Source: Massospora cicadina (taxonomy: Eukaryota; Entomophthoromycota; Entomophthoromycetes; Entomophthorales; Entomophthoraceae). Taken from it: a stretch of DNA of 64,000 nucleotides. A model generated the notes under the pieces. That model searched no databases. It worked only from the letters and a program-made list of their open reading frames with translations, and was not told the DNA's origin. Below, piece after piece: positions 22,720-33,359 of the stretch. Both the position numbers and the translations under genes were made by a program. The stretch lies in the NCBI GenBank assembly GCA_022478985.1, contig JAKSZP010009192.1:620001-684000 (forward strand), written 5' to 3'. Positions within the stretch are counted from its first letter, which is position 1. Each line of letters opens with the position of its first letter.

Positions 22720-22738
22720 TGGTGCTCACTACAGGGGG
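22720..22738 (+). promoter_or_regulatory. Primer-binding site of element A
   Basis: TGGTGCTCACTACAGGGGG directly follows the 5' LTR. It begins with TGG, as expected for pairing with the CCA end of a tRNA, and is nearly identical to the primer sites of elements B, E and G. The matching tRNA was not assigned. Confidence 0.75.
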
Positions 22739-22899
22739 CTCTGAGCTTTCCTAAGTGAAAAAGTCTATCAAAATAATAGAGAACACTAGCAGTCACAAAA
22801 AACAATCTGCTAATCTGTTGATAAACGTTGCTCAATGAATTAGTACCTTGCAGTATTAAGTGCCACCCACACAGCCCAAGAGTTTAGAATTCTGGACTA

Positions 22900-24640
22900 C
22901 GTTCCATTTCTCTCGGCCCTCCTTTGACAGACTTCAGTATCAGCTTCAGTATGAGAACCTTAATGACAATGTTTAATTAATAAATGGCATCTACTACATG
23001 GGCTCCCATTCCAGTCATTCCCACATATATCTGTGCCCTCTACCATGCGGGATCTTTTCACCTTTCCAGCTGGCAAAGAAAGAACTAACTATGTGGACCA
23101 AATACTACCTTTATAAAATTTGATAACCCAGCTATTATTAACGTTCTCTGGCTAGTTGGGTTGCACCATCATGAAGTCTCCCAACAACTGGGGCTCACTC
23201 AAAGCTTACGCTCCCATGTCATCAACTTTTACAACAAGGCCTCCTCATTAATCCACAACAACCAAGAGACTATATCAATAACTGCCAATTAATCAACAAA
23301 GCCTGAGGCCATATTGTGGTGCTGGATAGCAGTACTCTCATGTTAACTCGATGTCTAACGCATCAAAATATTCAGCTCATTGAGACTTCTTGGAACCAGC
23401 GCTTCCACCAAGTTATGGATCTGGTGTGGACCCTACAACAACACTACTGGGAGCTGGGCTCATTTTTACACCTCCAGGAGTGAAGGTCCTGAAGTGCTTA
23501 GGGGGCCTGAAGGCCCCAAAAGAATGAGAGGCATCCAAATGACCTGAATGTATCTGTGGACCTTGGGATCATCTGCCTTGCAGCACCTACACCTGGAGAC
23601 TCAAGTTGCCCTTGGCAATTAGATGTTTTAGCAGACTTGGACGCCTTACACAATCAAATCTGGAATGTAGCACAGGGATGCAAACTTTAGGTAGATGGAG
23701 TCCCTCAATCATAGAGTCTCCATTGAGGCATTGTCAGACAAATGGGTAACTTTAGCGCCTTCATCAAGCTTACAGATAGTCACATCTCTCAGCTCAAACA
23801 AACTTTTCAAGGGTTTAAGAACTGTTTAGCCACTCTTGAGAGCCAGCAATTCTTTTTAGGCGCTTGACATTTTCTCACTAAAGGAGCAGGTTGCATACAA
23901 GGCTTCCATTTCCTCCCTCAACTGAAACTGGGACGATATCCAAGAGGACCTTGAGGGCCTAGGGTGACAGTTGGGCCAGTAGGTCACCCACAAGTATGCG
24001 GTGACCAAGATCTCTGATCTTGCACACATTCTTGGCGTTTACACCCTTTCCACTCCTATTGTGACTAAATTTAAACTTAGTTTTAGGGTTTGGTTTACCC
24101 ATGCTAGGAAAGCATCGCCTCTTTTCTATATGCACATGAGAATTCCATGGAAGAGGATTAAACTGGAAGAAAGTGAAGCTTATCCACTCCTGCCTTAACA
24201 GCACTGCTTGGGAGAACATGACTTCCCACAAGAAAAAAATTAAATACCTGGAAACAGTTTTGTATGGACTTAATACAAGAAATTGGCAGCAATCAAACCC
24301 TGGCCAATCATAAACAACCCTTTGTGGGTATCCTCCTGAATAAAGGAGAAAGCTCCATTGAGTTTGCCAGTTGTTTATACGCCTAAGCTTAGCCCATGGT
24401 TACCACCAATTGTATTACCTTGGATGACACCATCACCGCTGTCATCTCCACATAGGGGTCCTATAGAAGGTCTAAATGCATATGATCATGAAAAAGCTCG
24501 GTTTTATGTGGACTGAAAAAATCAAGAATTGTTTCTTTCTATCCGCTTGATATCACTTTTGAGCGGATTTAAAAATCAAAGCAGTACTTAACACCTTTGA
24601 AAACTGGCACACATCATAACCCTGATGTCCTTGGACCTTC
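22900..24640 (+). pseudogene. Gag-like relic of element A
   Basis: The stretch between A's primer site and its protease should hold gag. On the plus strand, fragments such as FHQVMDLVWTLQQHYWELGS (near 23,400) and NTWKQFCMDLIQEI followed by FVGILLNKGESSIEFASCL (24,240-24,390) have the helical, Trp- and Leu-rich look of capsid. No zinc knuckle is attributable to A itself; one may have been lost where K inserted. Stops are frequent. Assignment is by position and composition. Confidence 0.5.
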
Positions 24641-26478
24641 CGCCCACTGCTCCTAAATAGGTCAGCGGCAAAACCCCCTAGAATATTCCATCCAGCGGGT
24701 AAACACTTTCAAAATAGGTTGACCAGCCCCTTAATGCCTTAGGTTGATATGTCCCCCCAAGGATCTCGCCCTCCACCCTGCACATTCCAAAGCGGTGCCT
24801 TGTAGACCCATTATGTTTTCCTGAAACAAGAAGCATTTTGGCCTCTGGGCTGAATATGGCAACTTATTTCCATATAATGACAAAAAATTTTAGAATTATC
24901 TTAGGCGCTTATTCATCCTTCAGGCGTTATCAACTTCCGCCCCTACAAGAGATTTTTACCTTGACTTCAACTGCGAAGCTGATGCTGCAATAAAATCCTA
25001 CACTCCCCTGGTGTTTCAGGAAACCCTCATCCCAACCACTCACTCCTAGTTGCCTGATGATACCACCCTTGTGGGTCAAAATTGCAGGCCTCCCCACCCA
25101 CCTCCCCCTATTACTTTATATAATGAACTAATAGCTGGGTTATCAGTATATGACACTTACCCAATTATACAATTTGTGGTTCCCAATGGAGACAACCAAT
25201 CTTTGGGCCCTCACCCCTTTGCAACTTTACGCTCAATATCAACCAAAATCGCCATTTTGATCCCCCTCTCACCGTTGTCCCCTCTGCCCCTGACCATCCT
25301 TTCTGGGCAAGAGTAGACAAAGAACGCACGATCTGCCCCATATGTTTTGACCTGGACCACTTGAAATGGCACTGCCCCACCATAGCCCGATGGAGCCCAC
25401 ACTCTTGACTTTCCTATGATGCTCCCATTGCCATTCCAAAAACTTTTTTATGGGGCACAATATTCACTTCCCCTCCACCCAAAATGGTAGATGCAACTGC
25501 CACTGATTCGGCCAATAAGGAACCTACATGTCAAACCCTCACTCCCACTCAACTAATTAGCAGCCAGCATGGACCCCAGTAAATTAAAAAAACCACCCAT
25601 CCACCCAGCCACCCAACCCAACCCACCCATATGCCAATCAATTTATTGTTTCAACAAGATTCCCTGAGATTATTTGGAGGAAGTTGATGATTTGGGAAAT
25701 CTTGTCACCAACTCAGTTGAGGTCCTTGGCCTAAAAATGTACCTAAACGCAGAATTTGCAGCTCAATTTCCAACTTGGCACTATGTGCCACACTACAGTG
25801 CTGACAAATTCTTAAGTGCCATTAACTCACCAAAAATTGTTTCCTCCCCTGATTGTAGCCCCCTCTAAAAGGCTGTAGCAAAATTAGTCACAGTCTTGGC
25901 TATGGGGGTACATGCCCCTACCCTTCCCCCAAGCAACAAGTTCATATTTAATATTTCATCTAATTTCATCAAGTTGCCAACATAGCAATAAAAAAGTTTT
26001 GTGATGGTCACAAGATTGGCCCCAAAACCTGCATTTCCAGCGACAACATCGCCACCTTCAAATCCTTCCTAAATTTCACCTTGAGGCTGAGAAAGCCCAA
26101 TCTGAATATATCATTACCCTCTTCATAGCAAAATAAAGCTGCAAACCCCACTCTGCAACCTCGGACCCATTTTGAGGATGCACCCACGCCTATGCTCTCA
26201 GAGCTCTGCCATACACGGCCCAACACATAGGATGAAATGAGCCTCCATGTCCCCACTCTTCTCCCACCAGTGACACATAGCAGGTTACCGCATCCAACCT
26301 GGTTTTATCATTTTAGTTTTTTTTATTTTTTGATTTGGTTTGAGTTATATGCTCTCTCTATTTGTTTAATTTTACCTTAGTATAAGTTTTGTTCCTTGGA
26401 GCTTGGTATTGTTAGTCCCCTGGTTGGCTTGCCTCAGTTATATATATAAATAAAGGAAATCAAGGAATCAATCAACGA
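24640..26478 (+). mobile_element. LINE-like ORF1 relic K with 3' tail, no ORF2
   Basis: Plus-strand frames from about 24,970 to 25,400 read LPDDTTLVGQ, then a spacing compatible with an RRM-like fold, then VDKERTICPICFDLDHLKWHC. The CCHC knuckle CPICFDLDHLKWHC is perfect (25,334-25,375). This layout matches ORF1 of fungal LINEs, not gypsy gag. From 26,280 comes T-rich sequence and a tail ATATATATAAATAAAGG at about 26,440-26,457, resembling a LINE 3' end. No endonuclease or RT lies between. Either ORF2 was deleted or this was an ORF1-only derivative mobilised in trans. The left boundary is uncertain. Confidence 0.5.
25589..25632. repeat. CCACCCA-type minisatellite
   Basis: An imperfect tandem run of C(C/A)ACCCA(T/G/A) heptamer-like units lies downstream of the K zinc knuckle, encoding a Pro/Thr/His-rich stretch. 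It is the only GC-rich simple repeat in the window. Confidence 0.6.
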
Positions 26479-26479
26479 G

Positions 26480-26893
26480 ATCCCTGCATTGACCCTGACT
26501 CCAAGGCTACAACTTTGGGTTCCTCCAACTGTCCTTGAGTCCATGAGGTAGAAGACTAGAAATATTTGACCCTGATACACCTACTGTGATAGTTTCTGAC
26601 AATGCTCTAAGGCATGCTGAATATAACTTTAAAGGAGGCGGTAAAGGGGGCGTCAGCATGAAGGATGATGCACACCATGCTGATATCCCTATCACGCCTT
26701 AAGAATCATTTATGACCCTAATGAACCTATGAATATTGCATCTGAAGAAGTTTCAGTACCCACTGATAATAAATAAAATTGATACTGCTTACTCTTCTTC
26801 CAATGACTCTCCCATGTTTCTCATACTACCTTCCAAGTTTGGAAGTCTGATTACCTGCGTCGCCATTTGAGTTCACAAGAACCCTGTTATTTC
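26480..26893 (+). pseudogene. Protease N-terminal part of element A (split by J)
   Basis: Plus-strand fragments DTPTVIVSDNALRHAEYNF and, near 26,790-26,860, SNDSPMFLILPSKFGSLITC lie upstream of the insertion point of J. The remainder of a protease-like domain appears after J at 32,415-32,700. The active-site Asp could not be placed with certainty. Confidence 0.4.
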
Positions 26894-28009
26894 TGTCATA
26901 TTATAATTCTTGACTCAAAAATAAACCTTCAAAAACAAATTAGGCTGATTACCCTCTCAAAACTGAGGCAAATTACTCTCTCAAATATTGCCAATTTCTT
27001 CTATAATGATTTAGGCTGAATATCTCAACGTCAAATATTAATAAGAATCCTTTTAATAGCATAGGCCAAATATCCCGCTTAATTCAGGATGAATATACAT
27101 ACAACAAACTCAGCATTTGGTCCTGATTAATTGGGAGCAATATTGACCATATATCTTAAATTGTCTGGTCATTAATTATGAGAAACAAAGTTTAATTTTC
27201 CTTTGGGCAGATAGAAATAATGAGATAATAATTATATTTTCAAAATCAGTTTCCCGCCATATGGCGAAGTTCATGTGATCCACATAATTGGTACAATGGA
27301 ATTTGCACATGGACAACACAAATGGGCGTACCTGGTGCTATTGAGAGAGGCCTGTCACCATCTTGATTAGGGGTATGACATTTACTCAAAAACAATACCA
27401 ATTTCCCAGAAGTCTTATTTTGTCAGCTTTATGACAAAACTATAATTAGGCTGGTTTTAGGACAACTTTTCACATTCACATTGAAATTTTAGTTTCAAAA
27501 ACTTTCCAAATGTGAGAGTATTTTCCCACCCAATAGTCCTAGCAATAGATCAAAGTTGTATCAGTTCGAGGTTATAATGATGTGGCAACTCATTATCTGT
27601 AAAAATTACATGCTTGAGATGTTCCCAGGAAATGCCCTAGAGGTTTAGATAAAGATGCCTGACCTAATGACAAGATCATCAAATATTTTTTTAGAATAAA
27701 AATTTTACTTAATTCTCTTAATCTGGGTTTTTTATCAGAGTTTTTTTCTTGAAGAATGTCAACAAGCTGTCAATTCAGAAAACTCAGATTGTAACTCTTC
27801 TTGCCTTAGTAGAAGATCCTGAATTCATAAGAAAATTAAGCCTAAGATCAACCAGAAGAGTCAGATTTATTTGAATAAGGCTTGCAAGCTTTGCATCTGT
27901 CAGAGTACCATAGGACACTCGCTAAAATTGAAGATATTTTGGCCAAACGACTTTTAAATTAGATGCGCAGGATTTCATTTATCAAGTGAGCAATCCTCAG
28001 AATTTAACA
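26894..28009 (+). repeat. 5' LTR of element J
   Basis: It begins TGTCATATTATAATTCTTGA and ends AATTTAACA. It matches the right copy over its length; shared blocks include 'aattgggagcaatattgac', 'tgccctagag' and 'ctaatgacaagatcatcaaa' (one copy diverged). Confidence 0.88.
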
Positions 28010-28010
28010 A

Positions 28011-28029
28011 CTGGCACTACTCAAAACTG
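28011..28029 (+). promoter_or_regulatory. Candidate primer-binding site of element J
   Basis: TGGCACTACTCAAAACTGG (28,012-28,030, give or take a base) begins two to three bases after the 5' LTR. It starts with TGG but differs from the site shared by A, B, E and G, consistent with a separate lineage. Confidence 0.5.
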
Positions 28030-28642
28030 GAACACTCCTAAAGGATCTACAAGACCAGATGATTATATTAGATACAAAGTACATACTATCTACCTGTCCT
28101 GGGGAGGGGAGTGATATAACTTACTCCTTAAAGTAGGAAAACTATGTTTTATATGGACCCTTAAACCCATTTAGCTATAAAAATTCTCCTCCTTCCACAC
28201 AAAAATGTCTTACTAAAGTGGAAGTACAGTCTCCAAAGAAAACCCCAATAATGCCGAAAAACCTCTAATATAAAGCCCCCATCAAGGGTATGACAATTTC
28301 ACCTATGCCAGATTTAAAGCACACAGGATCAAAGTTCAAATATCAGTCATGTGCGCCATTCTGATATGAAAAAGATGCCACTTACCCGCTGTTAAATCAG
28401 TTAGAAAAAAATTGGAAAAAAGCCTAAAAATTCGGGACCACCTATTGCTAAAAAACTAAGAATGCATCTGTAATTAAGAAGCATCGGCTGGAATCCCATG
28501 AGGTCATAATCAATTAGAAAGACTATTGAACCCAATAATTTAAATTAGAAAGATTATTTAAAATGAAATACTTCAAATCAAGTGCAATAATTAAACAAAA
28601 CTACGCATGATTGGCCAATAAGCCAAATTTATTTTTCTGAGT

Positions 28643-29165
28643 TTGCAAAATTTGGGGATCCACTTTTCATCTACACAAGGACATGGTCAATCTTGGTTTA
28701 AATTTAAATTATCAAGAAGAGCTAGATCAGCTTTAATTGGCACTAGTGGTTTCCCCAATCTACAATATCTAGAATTTGACCATGTAATTATTGTTCATAC
28801 TGATTTACCACTCATGGCAGTGGGGGCTGTATTACCTCAGATAGAATAAGACGTTGAAAAAAACCATGTTGTCTTCATTGATCAGACTGAAATGCTTATG
28901 AGAGAAAATGTACAATGGCAAAACAGGAATGACAGCTATATATGCTTGCAAGCATTTTTGTGTGTATCCTCATTGCACTCATCAACGTTGTTGTCAATCA
29001 TAAGTCCCTAATATGGCTGAATAATTTGCTTGAGCCAAAGGGCCGATTAGGCTGCTGGGCAACAAAGCTTTAAGCCTACAATTTTAAAATTGAGCATTGC
29101 ATTAGCGTAAAGCATCTAAACACTAACTGCTTATCCTGAATGCTCACTATTGCAACATTTTTAAG
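28643..29165 (+). pseudogene. RNase H of element J
   Basis: Plus-strand fragments: FPNLQYLEFDHVIIVHTDLP and MAVGAVLPQIE (28,752-28,849) match the first strands of gypsy RNase H, with a Tyr/His-for-Asp type change near the catalytic residue (HTD retained). Then KSLIWLNNLLEPKGRLGCW and KIEHCISVKHLNTNCLS (near 29,000-29,140) match its C-terminal part. Stops separate the fragments. No RT precedes it. Confidence 0.75.
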
Positions 29166-29171
29166 TTACTG

Positions 29172-30225
29172 ATGAATTTAAGGAGATCATTGTATTGCAC
29201 CAAACTGAGCCTGAATCTGAAAAGATTATTAGACTCACTAATATATGCAATTATCAAAAATAAGGCACTTTACAAGATTGTTGAAGGAAAAAAGCATTCT
29301 GAAGATTCACATCATATCAGCTTGTTCGGCCCAAATTTTCCTGACATCTCATAATTATTGATGATGTCAGACCCTATCCACAAGCATGTCAAAGGCAAGT
29401 ACATTAATGAGGCTTTTGACCACTTGACCAAATAGGTCAAAGCCAAGGCTTTTATGAAAGCAGAAAAGCATACAAAAAATTACTTAGAACGTACAAGACC
29501 AAACTCTAAGATTTGGATCCATTATAATAACAACAACTGCCATATTATTGCTAGATATGGAAAACAAGCCAAATTGGGATTGTTTTCCTCAGAATTGCAG
29601 TTGTTACAAATCACAATATATGGTAATTTTCCTGGGCACACTATCCCTCTTTACTAAAATATGATTGAGTAATCACACATCATTATGGCAAGTCACGATT
29701 GAAGATAAACCTTTTAACCACACAAATTATTGAATCAAAAAGCATTCCTCTTTGGTCAAATCAGCACATTATTAACTCATTGGGAGATCAAGTTTTCATT
29801 TTGAATGACTGACAATTAAAATTATGAAAGGACTTTATGGTGGAGTATATCAATCAGGGTCCAGATCACAAATTAAACCAAAAGTAGCACCTGGTATAAT
29901 TATGTAAGGCCATGTAGAATTTCATCTTATATGTGCAAACCAAAATATCGGCCCATAAACATCAATATAAATAAGATTATTGCTTTTATGCATCTGTTCC
30001 CTATCACTAAATCAGCTTGTTTCATAAGTTTATAAAATTTTAGCAAAATAGGGCTTTCTTACAAGGACCTAATCAGCCTTAACAATGGTTTAATAATGGC
30101 CAATTTGAGTAAATTGACTAACACTGAGAAGACATCACAATTCAAATATACAATCAAAGATGGTAAGATTAATTATATATACAACTGTGTCCACTTAAAG
30201 TTTATAAAAAGGTACAAGAAATTGG
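29172..30225 (+). pseudogene. Integrase of element J
   Basis: After RNase H the plus strand reads PIHKHVKGKYINEAFDHLTK, stop, VKAKAFMKAEKHTKN (29,375-29,485), the integrase core start; the 'DHLTKwveA' block is clear. At 30,080-30,220 a tail ending VHLKFIKRYKKLAD resembles the C-terminal 'vHv..lKry' segment. The DD35E residues beyond the first strand could not be aligned. Confidence 0.65.
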
Positions 30226-30289
30226 CTGATTAAGAAAAAAATTTATAAAAATATATGCAATGCAATCTAGTATAAAATATAGTAAAGGA

Positions 30290-30345
30290 AAAATGAAAGA
30301 AAAATGAAACAAATTAAAATAATTAAAATAATTAAAAAAAGATAA
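30290..30345. repeat. A-rich simple repeat (TTAAAATAA)n
   Basis: AAATTAAAATAATTAAAATA and following A-runs form a short low-complexity block just before the GC-richer relic at 30,395. It could be a tail of a LINE or SINE insertion, or chance. Confidence 0.5.
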
Positions 30346-30394
30346 AATCTTAATATAACCTAATTAATGAGTGATTAGCCTGGCAAGGTGATTT

Positions 30395-30920
30395 CTGCTT
30401 TCACTTAAGCGCAGGTTTTGTTCAACACAATTATAAAACATGTGCTGGCTAGCAGCTCCTGCCAACACCCTACTCCGCCAGCAACTACATGAGGCAATGG
30501 AATTCCTGGTTGAGGGTATTCCTATCACCAATTTCCCTAATGGATTTGAAGAATAGGCGAAGTATGAGATTGAGGAGCTGGCTTTTGGTGTGAGCTGCGC
30601 CTGCATCAATGCAGCAAAACCTCTCTTTTTTACCTTAATCATCATGCAACCTGCCAGCGCATTAAGTCATTTACTTTTGTGCCTGCTCTAATCACTTTTT
30701 CTGAGCATCAACTTGCTCAATACGCTGAGGCGATGGACACCACCAGCCTCATTAACAAAGAAAACCCACAATTATAACCCCTTATGACACATGTTGCTCA
30801 TGATCCGACACCAATGTTGTCTGCCATGGTTCATCAGGTAAAGTGGGCGCCAGACAAAGTTTCCCAAAGCAAATTCACCTTTGTTATGGCTTCCTAGACA
30901 GTTAATTGAGGTGCCACTTG
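30395..30920 (+). pseudogene. Unidentified coding relic inside element J
   Basis: This stretch is visibly richer in G and C than its surroundings and carries long plus-strand readings in two frames: LLRQQLHEAMEFLVEGIP and EIEELAFGVSC in one, FVPALITFSEHQLAQYAEAM and MLSAMVHQVKWAPDKVSQSK in the other. It lies after the J integrase and an A-rich block. It may be an inserted LINE ORF1-like fragment or an extra frame of J. I recognise no family. Confidence 0.35.
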
Positions 30921-31281
30921 AGGAATTTTTTATTTTTAATAAACCCTTTATTTGGCCCATTTGTAAATAAAGATGCGTGGCAGCTCCCCCTTTTGGGTTG
31001 GGCACAACTAGTGCTAAAAAACCTGTGCTGGCAAAAAACCTTGGTTTGGTATATTTGACAAGGTCAACCCACCTCTTACTCTTTAAACATAATCTAGTTA
31101 ATTACTACTATAGTTCACTTTTGAGGAGTGGAGGGGATATGACTTCAAATCGATTGGCAATTAGGGCTGAAGTTAATGCTATGCACTTTGCCTAAATCTA
31201 TCAGTGTAATTAAGCTGATGTTAAGAATGGTGTAAATCAATAAAGACTAATCAGGCATATTGGGGCTTATGTTTGATTCAA

Positions 31282-31291
31282 GTGGGGGAAA
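31282..31291 (+). promoter_or_regulatory. Polypurine tract of element J
   Basis: GTGGGGGAAA directly abuts the 3' LTR (TGTCAG...), as expected for the plus-strand primer of an element read on the plus strand. Confidence 0.8.
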
Positions 31292-32414
31292 TGTCAGATT
31301 CTAATAGTTAACCCAAAAATAAACTCTTTGACAACTAAAAAAAACAGGACATTTATCCACTAAAACCTGGGCTTATTACTCTAATTCTCAACTATGGCCA
31401 ATTACTTATATCACTATTTGGGCCAGGTTTCTTAACATCAACTTATACCAATTATCCTTTCAATAGCATGAGTCAAATACCCCACTTAATTCAGGCTGAT
31501 TATACATGCAACAAACATGGCATTTGGTTACAATTAATTGGGAGCAATATTGACTATTTATCTTAAGAATTGTCTGGGGATCAATCATGAAAATAACCTC
31601 TAATAATCCCATGAACAAATAGAATAATATGATTAGCATCATAAATTTTTTAATTAGTTTCCAGCCATTTTTTAAAGTTTGTATGTTGATCCACATAATT
31701 AGCATGATGGCACTCAATATATGTACTGCCCAAATGGGAGTACTTAGTGGATCATGAAAGACCTGATGACATCCCTATTAGAGGTAGATTTTTAACTTTA
31801 AATTTAATGCCAAATTTCCCGGGAGTCATTTCTTCAGCTGGTGATGAAACTCAAATTGGGCTGGCTTTAGGAAAATTTTGCACGTTTGTGTTACAATTTT
31901 GTCCCTGAAGACTTCCCAAATATGAGGTTTTTTGCCACCAATAATCCTAGCAATAGGTCAAAGCTGTATTAGTTCAAGGGCTGAACTGAGGTGGAAAATA
32001 ATCATCTGTAGAATTTGCGTGCTTGATATGTGGCAAGGAGATGCCCTAGAGCTATAAATACCAGCGCCTGGCCTAATGATTATATCATCAAAATTTATAA
32101 GAATAAATTAATTTTCTTCTTTCCCTTTATATGTTTTTTAACATAGTATTTTCTTGAAGAGTCTTGACAAGCTGTAAATTCAGAAATCTCAGCTTGTACC
32201 TTTGCCTGCTTTGGAAGAAGTTTTGGAATTCGTAGGGAAAATTAAGCTCAATATCAACCAGAAAAGTTAGATCTATTTGAATAAGCCTAGTGAGCTTCAA
32301 AACGGTCAAAATACAATAAGACGCTGGCTAAAATCAAGGATCTTTTAGCTGAACTTTTTCCAATTAGACGCACAGGATCTCATTTATCAAGCTCATAATC
32401 TTAGGAATTTAACA
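31292..32414 (+). repeat. 3' LTR of element J
   Basis: It begins TGTCAGATTCTAATAG and ends AATTTAACA, matching 26,894-28,009. 'AGAGCTATAAATACCAGCG' (about 32,048-32,066) may be a TATA box. Substitutions between the copies are many and of all types. Confidence 0.88.
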
Positions 32415-32700
32415 ATTATCATAATGTATAGTAGTTCCTCCATGAAATTTATATTATCTGAGATAGTGAAGCATATCAAGGTCTCTCTGGACTTGCCACA
32501 CTATATGGAAAACGGCACAGCTGACCTGTAATGTACCCAATCCATAGGGGCCTATTCTTCCCTACCTATCCAATTTGGGATGCTTGCCGTGAATGTCCCA
32601 TTGCTGCAAAGAATAACCCCAGCTACGACCTACTTTCTGGAACTCAGTTTCTTTGAGACTACTCAGAAGTAGTACATTACAATGGCAGATTTTTATCTCT
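32415..32700 (+). pseudogene. Protease C-terminal part of element A
   Basis: After J, the plus strand reads YDLLSGTQFL, stop, DYSEVVHYNGRFLSL (about 32,615-32,700), the 'yDlilG.dfL....vv.y..r.l.l' pattern at the end of gypsy proteases. It leads into the dUTPase-like domain about 80 bp later. Confidence 0.55.
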
Positions 32701-32781
32701 GTTGGGGCATTGGGTCCCCTAACCTTCAAAACTTCCTGTGATTCTAAGATGGAAATCAAGGCCAAGCTTTCCTACTAGAAT

Positions 32782-33125
32782 GTGAGGGCAAAATCAATTA
32801 GCTCAAATATCACAGAAGGGGTTTTTGGGTTGGCTGCCACATCCACTGTTGAGGGACAAGAAGGCGTGTTGATCTGCTTACCTGGGACAGCCACAATATA
32901 TTCAAAGTCCCAATTTATTGCTGGAATCCAGGTCCATATCACTATCTCCACAAATACCTGCTGAAAATCTGAGGCCTGGACGACCCTTTGCCAAGGAGTT
33001 CTCACTTGCCCAGGAATTTTAGACCCAGCTTATGATGGATCTATATCAGTGCTGTTGGCTAACCAAACCGACAGAATCAAGGTATTAGGCTTAAAAAGTA
33101 CAGCCTCCTATGTCTGCCTCCTAAC
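32782..33125 (+). pseudogene. dUTPase-like domain of element A, between protease and RT
   Basis: One plus-strand frame, broken by a single TGA at 32,962-32,964, reads GVFGLAATSTVEG (motif 1, normally G-Y/F-D-L-x-A), then LICLPGTATIY and, at 33,013-33,045, GILDPAYDGSI followed by SVLLANQTDRIKV. The last is the dUTPase motif 3 pattern (G-V/I-I-D-x-x-Y-x-G) plus its following strand. Motif 2 (RSG) is lost around the stop, and motif 4 is weak (GLKSTASY). dUTPase hydrolyses dUTP and keeps uracil out of cDNA. Several retroviruses and some fungal gypsy elements encode it; here the order is protease-dUTPase-RT. Catalytic motif losses make this copy inactive. Confidence 0.7.
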
Positions 33126-33359
33126 AATGAAGGCTATTGACAATGTCTGTAGATATGGGAGCTTAAGGGACTTTGGAATGGAGATGCCCCATCAGTGACA
33201 CAGTTGACATTAATATTGAAAAGAATTTCAAATTAGACCATCAGCGGAAAGTTCACATATTATTATAGGGGTATTCAACCTATTTTCAGCCTTGACCTAC
33301 AATTTTGGATGAATGAATGAGGTCCTCCATCATGTGAGACTGGGGCGCTCCCCCTTCCG

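Larger units (their letters stand above)
26894..32414 (+). mobile_element. Ty3/gypsy element J (internally deleted)
   Basis: A plus-strand element of 5.5 kb has two LTRs of about 1.12 kb (26,894-28,009 and 31,292-32,414), a primer-site-like sequence after the left LTR and a purine tract before the right one. Only RNase H and integrase remain; gag, protease and RT are missing between 28,010 and 28,640. The flanks are atttc and attat, at best a decayed 5-bp duplication. It sits in the protease region of element A. An unassigned GC-richer coding relic lies at 30,395-30,920. Confidence 0.8.

Noticed and set aside
23959..24231. 90-codon minus-strand frame overlapping a 65-codon plus-strand frame
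   Set aside because: It is in the gag region of A with no motif on the minus strand. Mirrored openness of this kind is common in the window by chance.
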